Shown: positions 16,802 through 25,525, numbered from the stretch's first letter. The stretch: DNA of 64,000 bases from Wenjunlia vitaminophila DSM 41686 (GCF_000380165.1 NZ_KB904666.1:1-64000); one strand, 5' to 3'. The notes: a model not told the origin generated them from the letters alone. Program-made: numbers and translations.

Positions 16802-17035
16802 TCAGTCGGGCCCCGGCTGCCACCGCACGGTCATGCCCGAGGGGCCCGGCTCCATCCGCAGCCGCGCGTGCAGCTCGGACAGGGACAGGCCAGCGAACTC
16901 CTCCGGGACGTCGATCTCCGTCACCTCCCGGCCGTCCATCGGCAGGAGACGGACGCTCAGACCCCCGTCCCCGCTGTCCGACTCCGCGAGGGCGACCACG
17001 CGTCCGTCGGGTTCATGGGCCACGTGCACGCGCAT
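16802..17035 (-). CDS. Small hypothetical protein, 77 residues
   Basis: The ATG at 17035 has AAGGAGG upstream with nine bases of spacing, a strong initiation signal. The protein reads as one small alpha/beta unit: MRVHVAHEPDGRVVALAES, a strand pair, then EEFAGLSLSELHARLRMEP and a final strand MTVRWQPG. I do not recognise a family. It follows the 94-residue gene at 17056-17340 by 20 bp and is very likely in the same operon. Soluble, no cysteines. Confidence 0.7.
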   Translation of the reverse strand: MRVHVAHEPDGRVVALAESDSGDGGLSVRLLPMDGREVTEIDVPEEFAGLSLSELHARLRMEPGPSGMTVRWQPGPD

Positions 17036-17055
17036 GGGAACCGTCCTCCTTCCGC

Positions 17056-17340
17056 TCACTGGTCCACGTTGACGGCGCTCACGACGAAGTCCGCGTTCCC
17101 GTTGCGGGCCCGGATCAGCAGGTTCCACCCGGTGTGGGGCGACCCGTTGGCGTCCCACAGCGCCAACTCCTCCACGATGTCGAGGTAGGAGAACCGGTCG
17201 CTGAAGGTGGTGTGTCCCACCGACCACCGGTTGAAGCTCCGTGCCGGAGCGTCCACGTTGATGTACACGAAACCGAACCACTGCTGGGTGTTGACCGCGA
17301 GGAACATGCGGCCCGAATAGCGGTGCGTGACACTGGCCAT
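17056..17340 (-). CDS. Small hypothetical protein, 94 residues
   Basis: The ATG at 17340 has GAAGGGG five bases upstream. The sequence is rich in aromatics and beta-prone (YSGRMFLAVNTQQWFGFVYI, NRWSVGHTTFSDRFSYLDIV, GWNLLIRARNGNADFVVSAV), suggesting a small beta-sandwich or barrel; I do not recognise it. There is no signal peptide. It is the first gene of a two-gene unit with the 77-residue protein, and lies 145 bp downstream of the second SsgA-like gene in the same direction, so all three may be developmentally co-expressed (inference). Confidence 0.65.
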   Translation of the reverse strand: MASVTHRYSGRMFLAVNTQQWFGFVYINVDAPARSFNRWSVGHTTFSDRFSYLDIVEELALWDANGSPHTGWNLLIRARNGNADFVVSAVNVDQ

Positions 17341-17485
17341 GAGCACCCCTTCGTTGTCAGTCGCCCTGTTCCTCCCCTTTCCTCCGGTGGGGGATGCCCA
17401 TAGCGCCGCACTCGTCAGGATGACGCGGAGCCGCCTGTTCGGGTTCGCCCGCTCGGTGCGCCGACGTCCGACCGCGGTCCGGGGA

Positions 17486-17887
17486 TCAGGGCCCGGGGCG
17501 GCGGTCCGGGGCGGAGTGCCCGTGGTGGCGCTCGGAGCCCGCGGGGACCGCCGCGTAACTCCGGTCGAGGAAGCGCAGCAGGTCCGAACTGTCGGCCTGG
17601 AGCAGCACCGTCCCGTCGGGGTCCTCCAGGGCGATCCTGGTGTGCTCCGGGGGCACGGGCCAGATCCAGACGCCGTCCAGGTGCGAGGAACGGCAGAGTC
17701 CCGCGCCGAGCAGGTCGCGAGAGAAAGTCCACCTGGTGCCCGTACCGAGAGGGGTGGCTGGCGGGAGGTGGATGTGAACGGAGTACGGCTCCTCCGGGAG
17801 GTAGCACAGCTCGGCTGTGATCGGCACGGCGGTCCTCGGGGTGGAGACCACCTCCAGCCGGATCGCCTGGCGCACGGCCGTCAACAC
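17486..17887 (-). CDS. SsgA-like protein (SALP), second copy
   Basis: A 133-residue protein from the GTG at 17887, preceded by GGGAGGGGG. It has the SALP pattern: an opening strand with PITAELCYLPEEPYSVHIH, then TRWTFSRDLLGAGL (the WxFSRDLL signature is complete here, unlike the copy at 5074), GVWIWPVPPEH and LLRFLDRSYAAVPAGSE near the end. The C-terminal tail is short and lacks the usual GxE-rich extension. SALPs direct septation and wall maintenance in sporulating hyphae. Presence of two divergent SALPs in one window supports a sporulating actinomycete host. Confidence 0.87.
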   Translation of the reverse strand: MLTAVRQAIRLEVVSTPRTAVPITAELCYLPEEPYSVHIHLPPATPLGTGTRWTFSRDLLGAGLCRSSHLDGVWIWPVPPEHTRIALEDPDGTVLLQADSSDLLRFLDRSYAAVPAGSERHHGHSAPDRRPGP

Positions 17888-18235
17888 GCGTACCCCCTCC
17901 CGGGTTTCTGGCTCGTTCCGTCACAGGGGAAGACGCGCGTCCGGGCGGAGAGGTCACCACTCTTCCCCAAGGTTTCCGCTATGACCTCCACCACGTGTGA
18001 ACTGCCACACTGTCCAGTTCGGAGGGGTTCACGGGCGCGGAAGCAGATCGGGAACCTTCCCCCGGCACATGCCGGTGGCGATATCGCCCCCTGGACACGG
18101 GGCTCCGGCCCGGCGACAGTCATTCGGAGAACGCCATCCGACGGGTGCCGCTATGAGAAAGTCGTCATGCGACGCCGTTGCGTAACCGGGGCGCAGCGCT
18201 CACCGTCAGTCCAAGGTAGACGAGGCAGGTGTGAG
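17888..18235. promoter_or_regulatory. Divergent promoter region with inverted repeat
   Basis: 348 bp between the SsgA-like and MEDS-STAS genes. GAACTG (17999-18004) and CAGTTC (18015-18020) form a six-base inverted repeat with a ten-base spacer, a possible operator. The area is less G+C-rich than its surroundings. No gene is supported, although an open frame crosses it. Confidence 0.35.
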
Positions 18236-19099
18236 GTGGGGGCAGACACCGAGCAACGGGCCAGTGAGCGGGAGTGGGACGGCCATCTCCTGCTGCTGCA
18301 CGGAACGGAACCGGAGCGCCGGGCCCGGCTGGCGCGCTGGGTCCGGCGGGGCCTGGAACGCGAGGAGAAGGTGGTGTACGCGGAGGACGTCTCCGCGGTG
18401 CCGCGGCAGGCGAGCCTGGCCACGGTCCTGCGCGAACAGGGCATCGACGTGGACGAGGCCGTCCTCGAGGGCCGCTTACAGGTGTTACCACCGCGGGAGT
18501 TCTACCCGCCGGGGGCGGTGACGGAACTGGCCCGCCGGGCCGTGGCCGAGGGCCACCGCGGGGTCAGGCTCTCCGGCCAGGCCGCATCGGCCGCCTACCC
18601 CCTGGACCAGCACGACCACGAGAAGCTCGAGCGGTCCATCGACCGGCTCTGCGAGAGCGGACTGGCCACCTCGGTGCTGTGCCAGTACGACACGACCGCC
18701 ACCACCGGCGGTGCGCTCCGGCAGGCCGCCACCGCCCACGTCACCGGCATCAGGCAACGGTTGCTGCGCACCGGGACCCGGGGCCGTGACCTGGTGATCG
18801 CCGGGGAGGTGGACAACTCCAACGACGCGCTGCTGCACGAGGTGCTGCGGGCGGCCACCGAGACCACGCGGGAGTCGGTGCGGCTCGACCTGAGCCGGGT
18901 CTCCTTCATCAGCGTCGCCGGCTGGCGGGCCCTGGCCCGCGGCAGCGAGCGCTACCGCAGGCGCGGTGGCTGGCTGGTGCTGCTGGCGGTGCAGCCCGGC
19001 GTCGCCAGGATCGCCCGGCTGATCGGGGTGGACCGGCTCACCAGGATCCGGATGGTGCCCGCGGAGGGACGCGTGGTCCCACTCAGGTACGCAAAATGA
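18236..19099 (+). CDS. MEDS-STAS protein (anti-sigma antagonist type)
   Basis: About 287 residues from the GTG at 18236 (weak Shine-Dalgarno; longer forms are possible). Residues 15-185 match the MEDS sensory fold of DcmR-like proteins: HLLLLHGTEPERRARLARWV, EEKVVYAEDV, then GALRQAATAHVTGIRQRLL. The C-terminal 95 residues form a STAS domain: RDLVIAGEVDNSNDALLHEVL, VRLDLSRVSFISVAGWRAL (phosphorylatable Ser in the usual loop) and VLLAVQPGVARIARLIGVD. MEDS-STAS proteins act in partner-switching with HATPase anti-sigma factors and respond to small ligands. The STAND gene starts 39 bp later, so the two are probably co-transcribed. Confidence 0.85.
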   Translation: MGADTEQRASEREWDGHLLLLHGTEPERRARLARWVRRGLEREEKVVYAEDVSAVPRQASLATVLREQGIDVDEAVLEGRLQVLPPREFYPPGAVTELARRAVAEGHRGVRLSGQAASAAYPLDQHDHEKLERSIDRLCESGLATSVLCQYDTTATTGGALRQAATAHVTGIRQRLLRTGTRGRDLVIAGEVDNSNDALLHEVLRAATETTRESVRLDLSRVSFISVAGWRALARGSERYRRRGGWLVLLAVQPGVARIARLIGVDRLTRIRMVPAEGRVVPLRYAK

Positions 19100-19138
19100 G
19101 GTACCGTCAGCCAACCGCGCGGACGTGATGGAGTGGGC

Positions 19139-21361
19139 ATGGGTGACCCAGGCGGCGGAGCCGCCCGGCTGAGCAACGACCTCTCAGGTACCGTCCACGC
19201 ACCCGTGGTGCAGGCCGGCCGCGTCACCGGGGACGTCACCATCCACCACTGGCAGTCGCCCCCTCAGGAGCAGCCCCCGGTACCCCGGCAGATCCCCCCG
19301 TTCACGTCCTCCTTCGTCAACCGCACGGCCGACCTGGCCGGCATCGACGCGGCCCTGACCCCGCGCCCCGACCGCCCGGTGCGGCTCGCGGTGCTCAGCG
19401 GGCTGCCCGGGGTGGGCAAGAGCAGCACCGCGCGCCACTGGGCGGAGTCGGCCCGGCAGCGGTTCCCCGGAGGGGAGCTGTACGTGGACTTCGCCGAACT
19501 GCGCGACCGGGCCGGGGGCGACGTCAGCGAGGGCCTGCGCAGGTGCCTGCGCGCCCTGGGCGTGCAGGAGGGACACATCCCGCCCACCCTCGCCGAGCGC
19601 GCCGCCCTCTACCGCTCGCGCACCGCGGGCGGCGCCAGCATGCTGGTGCTCCTCGACGACGTCACCGAACCCGCCCAGGTCACCCCGCTGATCCCGAGCG
19701 CCCCGGGCAGCGCGGTCCTCGCCACGAGCACCGGGCAACTCGCGGACCTGCTGCTGGACGGCGCCGAGCTGATGCCGCTCGACCCCCTGGACGCGGCCAG
19801 CGGCACCCGGTTGCTGGCCGAGCGCTGCAGCGCCGCCAGGACGGCCGCGGAGCCCGAAGCCGTGGCCCGGCTCGTCGAGTTGTGCGCGGGGCTGCCCATC
19901 GCCCTGCACGTCGCCGCCGCCCGGCTGATCACCCGCCCCAGGATGACCGTGGCGGCCCTGCTCGGCGAACTGACCGACGAGGACAGCCGCCTGGCGGCAT
20001 TCACCCTGGAGGGGGAGAGCCGCGTGTCCGCGGTGTTCACCAACGCCTACCGCCAGTTGCCAGCCGAGGCGGCCGGCGCCTACCGGCGCCTGGGGCTGCT
20101 GCCCGGCCGCACCTTCGACCTCCCGGCCGCCGCCGTCGCCTGTGACACCGACCCGACCACCGCGGGCGCGCTGCTGGACGCCCTGCTGGCGGCGAGTCTG
20201 CTGGAGCAGGAGGGCCAGGACCGCTACCGGTTCCACGACCTGGTCCGGCTGCACGCCCGCAGCAGCGCCGTGCGGGAGGAGACGGAGAGCGAGCGGCACG
20301 CCGTGCTCCGGCGGGTCGTGGACCACTACCTGGTCCGGGCGGCGCTCGCCGACCGGGCGCTGACCGGCGAGCGGCTGCGGATCACCGACCACGCCGTGCT
20401 GCTTCGGGGCCAGGCCGACCCCTTCCAGGGCGATCCGTGCGGGCAGGGCGCCGGCCCCGACGGGCAACCGCACCCAGGGCGCCTCGCCCTGGCCTGGCTG
20501 TCCACCGAACGGGCCAACCTGCTGGCCGTGCTGCGGGCAGCGACCCGACACCGCCTCGACGAACAGGCGTGGCGGCTGGCCGAGGCGATGTGCGCGCTGT
20601 ACCTGCACCACCGCCACCTGGCGGACTGGGTGGAGGCCACCGAGCTCGGCGCCGCAGCCGCGCACCGGGTCGGCCAGCCCGCCGCCGAGGCCCGGCTCCG
20701 CGCCCTGCTCTCCCGCCCCCTGCTCGACCTGGGGCAACTCGACCGCGCCGGCCGGGAGCTGCACACCGCGGTGGAACTGGCCGACGCCTCGGGGCACCCG
20801 GTGCTCCGGGCCTCCGTACGCGAGTTCCTCGGCCGTTACCTCGACCGGACCGACCACGCCCGGGCGATCGACGTCTACGAGCAGGCGCTCGCCCTCAACC
20901 AGCAGGCCGGCGAGGCCCGCGGCGCCGCCCTGGCCCGCTACTTCCTGGGCTGCGCGCAGGACCGGGCCGGGGACCCCGGCGGCGCCCTGACCACGCTGCG
21001 CCGGGCCCACGGGGAACTCCTCGCCCTCGGCGACCAGCGGATGGCCGCCCGGACCCTGGCCGCCGTCGGGCTCGCCCAGGACCACGTGGGCGAAACCGCC
21101 GCGGCGGTGACGGCCCTCGAGGACGCCGCGGCGCGGCTCGAGCACGCCGAGGCGTTCCACTACCAGGCGCAGGCGTTGGAAGCCCTCGCGGACATCGCCG
21201 AGCGGGCCGGGGACTGGGCGTCCGTGCGGCGTCACCTGCGGCGCGCGGTGGAGATCCTCGCCGCGGGCGGCAGCCCCCGGGCCGACGACCTGCGGGCCAG
21301 GCTCAGTGCGGCCCCGGCCCAGCCCGACCAGGCCCAGCCCGACCAGGAGTCCCGCGGCTGA
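19139..21361 (+). CDS. STAND/NLR-type ATPase with TPRs and N-terminal amyloid motif
   Basis: A 740-residue protein; the ATG at 19139 has GGAG five bases upstream. Residues 13-35 hold a short beta-type motif (NDLSGTVHAPVVQAG, then RVTGDVTIH) of the RHIM/PP-like class of bacterial amyloid signalling sequences, with the G-x-VVQAG-x-xGDV core. Then come the NB-ARC-type ATPase with Walker A GLPGVGKSS (88-96), Walker B MLVLLDDV and GLPIALHVAA, a winged-helix region (YRFHDLVRLHARS), and C-terminal TPR-like repeats from about residue 440. STAND proteins oligomerise on sensing a signal in the repeats. This one has no effector domain of its own, so the motif would template a partner carrying the same motif. 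No such partner is visible in this window. Confidence 0.88.
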   Translation: MGDPGGGAARLSNDLSGTVHAPVVQAGRVTGDVTIHHWQSPPQEQPPVPRQIPPFTSSFVNRTADLAGIDAALTPRPDRPVRLAVLSGLPGVGKSSTARHWAESARQRFPGGELYVDFAELRDRAGGDVSEGLRRCLRALGVQEGHIPPTLAERAALYRSRTAGGASMLVLLDDVTEPAQVTPLIPSAPGSAVLATSTGQLADLLLDGAELMPLDPLDAASGTRLLAERCSAARTAAEPEAVARLVELCAGLPIALHVAAARLITRPRMTVAALLGELTDEDSRLAAFTLEGESRVSAVFTNAYRQLPAEAAGAYRRLGLLPGRTFDLPAAAVACDTDPTTAGALLDALLAASLLEQEGQDRYRFHDLVRLHARSSAVREETESERHAVLRRVVDHYLVRAALADRALTGERLRITDHAVLLRGQADPFQGDPCGQGAGPDGQPHPGRLALAWLSTERANLLAVLRAATRHRLDEQAWRLAEAMCALYLHHRHLADWVEATELGAAAAHRVGQPAAEARLRALLSRPLLDLGQLDRAGRELHTAVELADASGHPVLRASVREFLGRYLDRTDHARAIDVYEQALALNQQAGEARGAALARYFLGCAQDRAGDPGGALTTLRRAHGELLALGDQRMAARTLAAVGLAQDHVGETAAAVTALEDAAARLEHAEAFHYQAQALEALADIAERAGDWASVRRHLRRAVEILAAGGSPRADDLRARLSAAPAQPDQAQPDQESRG

Positions 21362-23171
21362 GGTCCCCGCCCGGGAGCGCCGCCACCCCGGGCCTGGTGC
21401 GCAGCGCCACGTCCACCACCCGTTCCCCGACGGACACCTCCACGGTGCCCTCGAGCGGCAGTCCCGCCCGCAGCCGGGCGTGCACCACCGCGCAGAACAG
21501 CGCCGGGTCCCGCAGCGGACCGGTCGCCGCGACCTCCACGACCCGACCGTCCCGGAGCCCCACCAGGCCGAGCCCTGACGCCACCGCCGCCGCCAGCCGC
21601 CGCCCCGGGTGCTCCGCCAACGCCTCCCGGACCCAGCGCACCGCGGCCACGACGGTGCGGGTGTCACCGCCGCGCACCACGGCGGCGGCGCTCTCCGCCA
21701 GCCGCAGGTCCGGTTCCTCCTCGTCCGTCACCAACAGCCGGACCGCGCCCGGCGGTTCCACGAGGCCCCCGGCGACCGCCGCCGGAAAGCGCTCCACGGT
21801 GACCCGGTCCCAGCCGCCGACGCCTTCGGTGGGCACCCGTTCCCCCCGTGCCGACGGGGCGCCGCCCTCCCGTGCCGCCGACGGGCCCCCGGCGCTCCCG
21901 GCCGGCCGGGAGAGCACCACCCAGGACGTCACCTCGCGCACCACGGGCTCCGGGACGGGGAACGCCCCCACCGACGGGGGCGCCCCGGGTTCGTCCAGCT
22001 CCAGCAGCCGGTACACCGCGGAACGCAACCGCTCGAGGGCCCGTCCCGGCAGGGCGAAGGTCCGCCCGACGAGCTCCGCCTGGTCACCCGGCCGGTGCTC
22101 GTCGATCGTCCGTTCGAGCTGGGCGCGCACTCCTGTCCGCGGGTCGAGCCGGGGAACCCGCCGCCCCAGCCCGGCCAACGGGGTCCCGGACACCGCCTCC
22201 GGGCCGAACGCGCCGAGCAGCAGCGGGATGCCCAGGGCCGCCCCGTACAGGGTCACCGAACCGTGGTCCCCGACGAGCGCGTCCGCCGCGACCAGCGTGC
22301 CGTGCCACCCCCGCTCCGGCGGGACCAGCAGCAGCCCGGCGTCCGCCGGGTCGGCGAGCCGTCTGACCACCTCCCACTCGCCGTGCGCGGACCGGACGTT
22401 GGGGTGGGTGACCAGGGCCACCCGGTAGCGGTCCGCGGGCAGCTCGGCGAGCAACCTCGCCGGGAGGTCAGGCCAGCGGCCGACCAGCGACTGCTCCCCC
22501 CAGGTGGAGCTGACCACCACCAACCGCTGCCCAGGCCGGAGCCCCAGGGCGTCCCGGTACCGCCGCCGCCAGCGGACGCTGGCCACCAACCGGTCGTACC
22601 ACGGGTCCCCGAGGAGCAGGGTGCGCCCGACCGTGCGCGGCTCGGCCGCCGCGAGCTGGTCGGCCTGGTCCGGGTGCGACACGGCCAGCCAGGTGCGACC
22701 CGCCTCCAGCAACCCGGGCGGCACCAGGCCGGACAACCGCCGCCGGTCGGCCCTGGAGTCCGGGACCTGCTTGTGGAAGCCGACCCCGTGCGGCAGCACG
22801 AGTATCGGCGAGGTGACGTCGCCGAGGTCGGCGTTCTCGGTCGCGGTGATCACGAGGTGGCAGTCCACCTCGGCGAGTTGGTCCCACGGCATCACGCGGA
22901 CCCCGGCGGAACGGAGCAGCCGGCGCACCCCGTCGCCGAACGCCGACGTCGGGTCGTGGGTGAACACCACGCTCACCCTGCGGTCCGCCCGCAGCAGCGG
23001 CGGCAGCACCTCGAGCACCCGGACCGTCGAGGTCACCGTCCGGGTCACCACCACCACGGTCCGCTCCGCGGGGAACGTCCACCAGCGGTGCGCGTCGGGA
23101 CCCACCGGGACGCGCAGCGGGGGGTCACCACCCACGACTACCACGGACCGCCGCCGCGGCCCCGGCAGCAA
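21303..23171 (-). CDS. Glycosyltransferase-like protein (CDP-glycerol transferase-type fold)
   Basis: About 622 residues from a TTG at 23171; GTG codons just downstream are alternatives. Two Rossmann-like halves appear: VTSTVRVLEVLPPLLRADRR and VVFTHD at the N-terminus, LVLPHGVGFHKQ and LAVSHPDQADQL in the middle, then LVVVSSTWGEQSLVGRWP and DALVGDHGSVTLYGAALGIP, which resembles the nucleotide-sugar loop of GT-B and teichoic-acid-type enzymes. The last 200 residues form a separate alpha/beta part. The donor and acceptor are unknown. Its 3' end overlaps the STAND gene's 3' end by 59 bp, tail to tail. A run of eleven 7-bp repeats lies 30 bp upstream of the start. Confidence 0.7.
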   Translation of the reverse strand: MLPGPRRRSVVVVGGDPPLRVPVGPDAHRWWTFPAERTVVVVTRTVTSTVRVLEVLPPLLRADRRVSVVFTHDPTSAFGDGVRRLLRSAGVRVMPWDQLAEVDCHLVITATENADLGDVTSPILVLPHGVGFHKQVPDSRADRRRLSGLVPPGLLEAGRTWLAVSHPDQADQLAAAEPRTVGRTLLLGDPWYDRLVASVRWRRRYRDALGLRPGQRLVVVSSTWGEQSLVGRWPDLPARLLAELPADRYRVALVTHPNVRSAHGEWEVVRRLADPADAGLLLVPPERGWHGTLVAADALVGDHGSVTLYGAALGIPLLLGAFGPEAVSGTPLAGLGRRVPRLDPRTGVRAQLERTIDEHRPGDQAELVGRTFALPGRALERLRSAVYRLLELDEPGAPPSVGAFPVPEPVVREVTSWVVLSRPAGSAGGPSAAREGGAPSARGERVPTEGVGGWDRVTVERFPAAVAGGLVEPPGAVRLLVTDEEEPDLRLAESAAAVVRGGDTRTVVAAVRWVREALAEHPGRRLAAAVASGLGLVGLRDGRVVEVAATGPLRDPALFCAVVHARLRAGLPLEGTVEVSVGERVVDVALRTRPGVAALPGGDLSRGTPGRAGPGRAGPGPH

Positions 23172-23200
23172 CCGCGCTCAGCCCCCGACCCTGTGCCCCC

Positions 23201-23277
23201 AGGCTCCAGGCTCCAGGCTCCAGGCTCCAGGCTCCAGGCTCCAGGCTCCAGGCTCCAGGCTCCAGGCTCCAGGCTCC
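23201..23277. repeat. Eleven perfect copies of a 7-bp tandem repeat
   Basis: AGGCTCC is repeated eleven times without error (77 bp). Read in the direction of the downstream gene it is GGAGCCT, so each unit contains a GGAG. It sits 30-106 bp upstream of the TTG of the glycosyltransferase-like gene. Unit length is not a multiple of three, and no stop codon occurs in any frame of the repeat. Confidence 0.95.
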
Positions 23278-23382
23278 CCTACTACATCCTGGGTCGGTTC
23301 ACCACCGGGGGGCGGATCGCCTGGGGGTGGGGCGCCTGGGCGCCCTTCGAAGGAACGGGTCATCTCCGGAGGCTTCCCCTGT

Positions 23383-23970
23383 TCAGGTGAGTCCGCGGGT
23401 GGTCTGCGTCTTGCGCACGCCGCGGTAGATCCCGGGCCCGAAGTCCTGCAGGCCCCGGTCCAGTCGGGGAATGGCCCTGCGGAAAGGACCCAGCGGGAAA
23501 CGGTATCCACGTTCGACCCCCTCCAGCTCCCACAGGTGCATCAACTCCGGGTGACGCGCCACGACCCGCTGGTCGGCAGGGAAGAGGTCCACGCGCACCA
23601 GCACCATCGCGCCGTTCCTGGCCGGTGTCACGGCTACGCGGCTGAGCTCGTCCCAGCGCAGCGACCACGGCTGTCCCTCGGGGTCGTCCCAGTGCACGCC
23701 GGCGCTGTCCACGATCAGGCGGCAGGTGCGGGTGACGGCCTTCCAGCTCCGCAGCGGGAACAGCGAGAGCAGGGTGAACACCGCGCCCACCACGCCGAGG
23801 AGCAGCCCGCCCCCGCCGGAGAAGCCCCTGCGGGACGCCTCGATGAGCGCGGTCACGCCGAACGCCAGGCAGACTGCGGAGGTGCCGAAGACCTTGAGTT
23901 TGGTGTTGGCCGAGACGTTGATCACCACGGGCTCGCCCGACCCCTGTGGTTCCCCCGAATGCGTGTCCAT
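23383..23970 (-). CDS. Membrane protein with PH-like domain, unknown function
   Basis: A 195-residue protein from the ATG at 23970. Two hydrophobic helices (KVFGTSAVCLAFGVTALIEA and GLLLGVVGAVFTLLSLFPL, about residues 26-72) are followed by a beta-rich cytosolic part typical of bacterial PH-like domains: RTCRLIVDSAGVHWDD, WSLRWDELSRVAVTPA, MVLVRVDLFPAD, ending in FRRAIPRLDRGLQDFGPGIY. Small actinobacterial proteins of this layout are common and uncharacterised. No clear Shine-Dalgarno sequence. It is co-directional with the glycosyltransferase-like gene, 211 bp upstream of it. Confidence 0.75.
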   Translation of the reverse strand: MDTHSGEPQGSGEPVVINVSANTKLKVFGTSAVCLAFGVTALIEASRRGFSGGGGLLLGVVGAVFTLLSLFPLRSWKAVTRTCRLIVDSAGVHWDDPEGQPWSLRWDELSRVAVTPARNGAMVLVRVDLFPADQRVVARHPELMHLWELEGVERGYRFPLGPFRRAIPRLDRGLQDFGPGIYRGVRKTQTTRGLT

Positions 23971-24355
23971 CGTGACATGCTAGCCAGCCCGAACGACGCC
24001 CTCCGAGGCGGTGAGCCACCGGGCTTCCCGGAGCGGGACGCGTTCCTCCCGGGGCCCGCCGAGGCTCAGGAGATGTGCCGATTTGCAGCGGTTTGTGACC
24101 GGGGTTAGAACAGACGGGGAACGGCGGGGCACCAGGTCGGCCCCGGGAGCACGCCCGACGACGAGTTCCGGGCCGTCGATCACCGCCGTCACCGCAGTCA
24201 CCGCCGCACAGCCGGGAGCGCCCCCCATGACCTGCACGCACCTCCACGCCCCCGCCGGTGCCCGCGGCCGGCGGCTCCGCGGGGCCCGTCCTCCGCCGTA
24301 CGGGTTGCCGGGAGCGAACGGGGGTGCCCGCGGCACGACGGAGCCGGATGGTCAG
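23971..24355. promoter_or_regulatory. Divergent intergenic region with a candidate promoter
   Basis: 385 bp without a clear gene. TTGCAG (24083-24088) and TAGAAC (24106-24111) are separated by exactly 17 bp and could drive the plus-strand ornithine-cyclodeaminase-like gene with a leader of about 240 bases. GGGAG at 24213-24217 followed by ATG at 24227 offers an upstream in-frame start for that gene. Confidence 0.4.
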
Positions 24356-25414
24356 ATGACGGACGAGGTGCTGTTCCTGGACCGCAGCGGGGTCCGCGCC
24401 GCCATGGCGCAGGTGGACCCGTGCGCCACCGTGGAGCGGGTGCTGCGCCACCACGCGCGGGGTCGGGTCACCCGGTCCCCTGGGGGCTCCCTGTCCTGGA
24501 CCAACGGCGCGGACGGCCGGTGCCACGCCCGGGCCACCCTCGGCGCGGTGGAGGCGGACACCGACCCGGCGGTGCTCGGGGTGACGTTGGCCAGCGCGTC
24601 CTCCGACGATCCGGCGCGCGGCCGGGAACGGGCCGGCGGGATGGGCGTGCTTCTCGACGCCGGGACCGCCCGCCCCCGCCTGCTCGCCGAGACGGGCTGG
24701 CTCGGCGTCGCCCGCACCGCTGCCTACACCGCGGTGAGCGTGCGGCACCTCGGGCCGGCGCAGTGGGACGCGGTCTCCCTGGTCGGCTGCGGCACGGTGG
24801 CCCGCGCCCATCTCGAGCTGCTGGCCAGGGAGTTCCCCCGGGCGATCCGGGTCCACCTGCACGACCAGGTGGACGCGCGGGCCCGGACCCTCGCCGACTG
24901 GGTCTCCCGTCACCACCCCCGGATGACCCCCGAGGTCCACGACACCCCGGAGCGAGCCGTGCGGGCGGCCCCGGTCGTCCTGACCACCGCCACGGCCGGT
25001 CACGGCTACCTGCCGGCGTCCTGGCTCCGCCCCGGCACGTTCGTCGCCCACGTCTGTCCGGACGCCCTGTTGCCCGACGCGTTCCCCACCGCCCAGGGCC
25101 TGTTCGTGGACGACGTCGAGCTGGTCGCGGACGACCCGCACGTCCTGGGGCGGCTGCTGCGGAACGGGGAGGTCGCCGCCGGGCGCACCGCGGGCGGGGC
25201 CCAGGGACGCCGGGCCGGGGGACCGGGCGCCCCCAGGCCGCTGGACGGCACCCTGGGGCAGGTCCTCGTCGGTGAGCGCCCGGCCATCCGCCCGACCGTC
25301 GGGCACGTGATCAGCAACCCGATCGGCATGACCGCCCTGGACCTCGGCCTCCTGGACGAGCTCCACCGGGCGGCCACGACCCACGGCCACGGCCGTCGCC
25401 TGACCCTGCGCTGA
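24356..25414 (+). CDS. Ornithine cyclodeaminase / mu-crystallin family protein
   Basis: A 352-residue protein from the ATG at 24356, which places the family's opening DEVLFLDRSGVRAAM at the N-terminus; an in-frame ATG at 24227 with a better ribosome binding site would add 43 basic, glycine-rich residues. The NAD-binding Rossmann motif is VSLVGCGTVARAHLELL near residue 145, preceded by RTAAYTAVSVRHL and followed by VVLTTATAGHGYLPASWL. Family members range from ornithine cyclodeaminase to alanine dehydrogenase, ketimine reductase and SbnB/VioK-type enzymes of amino-acid-derived natural products. Here a methyltransferase follows 111 bp downstream, so a small specialised pathway is likely. The substrate is not predictable. 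Confidence 0.85.
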   Translation: MTDEVLFLDRSGVRAAMAQVDPCATVERVLRHHARGRVTRSPGGSLSWTNGADGRCHARATLGAVEADTDPAVLGVTLASASSDDPARGRERAGGMGVLLDAGTARPRLLAETGWLGVARTAAYTAVSVRHLGPAQWDAVSLVGCGTVARAHLELLAREFPRAIRVHLHDQVDARARTLADWVSRHHPRMTPEVHDTPERAVRAAPVVLTTATAGHGYLPASWLRPGTFVAHVCPDALLPDAFPTAQGLFVDDVELVADDPHVLGRLLRNGEVAAGRTAGGAQGRRAGGPGAPRPLDGTLGQVLVGERPAIRPTVGHVISNPIGMTALDLGLLDELHRAATTHGHGRRLTLR

Positions 25415-25525
25415 CCCGCGGCAACCCCGCGGTTCGGGCGTCCCCCCGCGAGAGCGAAGGGACCCGGAGCGGGCCGCGGTGACACCGGGCCCGCAGGCGA
25501 GCGGCACCAAGAGTGAGGACCAGAG

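Noticed and set aside
23201-23277. CRISPR array
   Set aside because: The units are 7 bp and directly adjacent, with no spacers.
23178-23510. A 110-codon frame with repeated EPGAWSL units
   Set aside because: The repeats are only the translation of the 7-bp tandem repeat, and the front part overlaps a better gene in another frame. Kept only as part of the slippage hypothesis.
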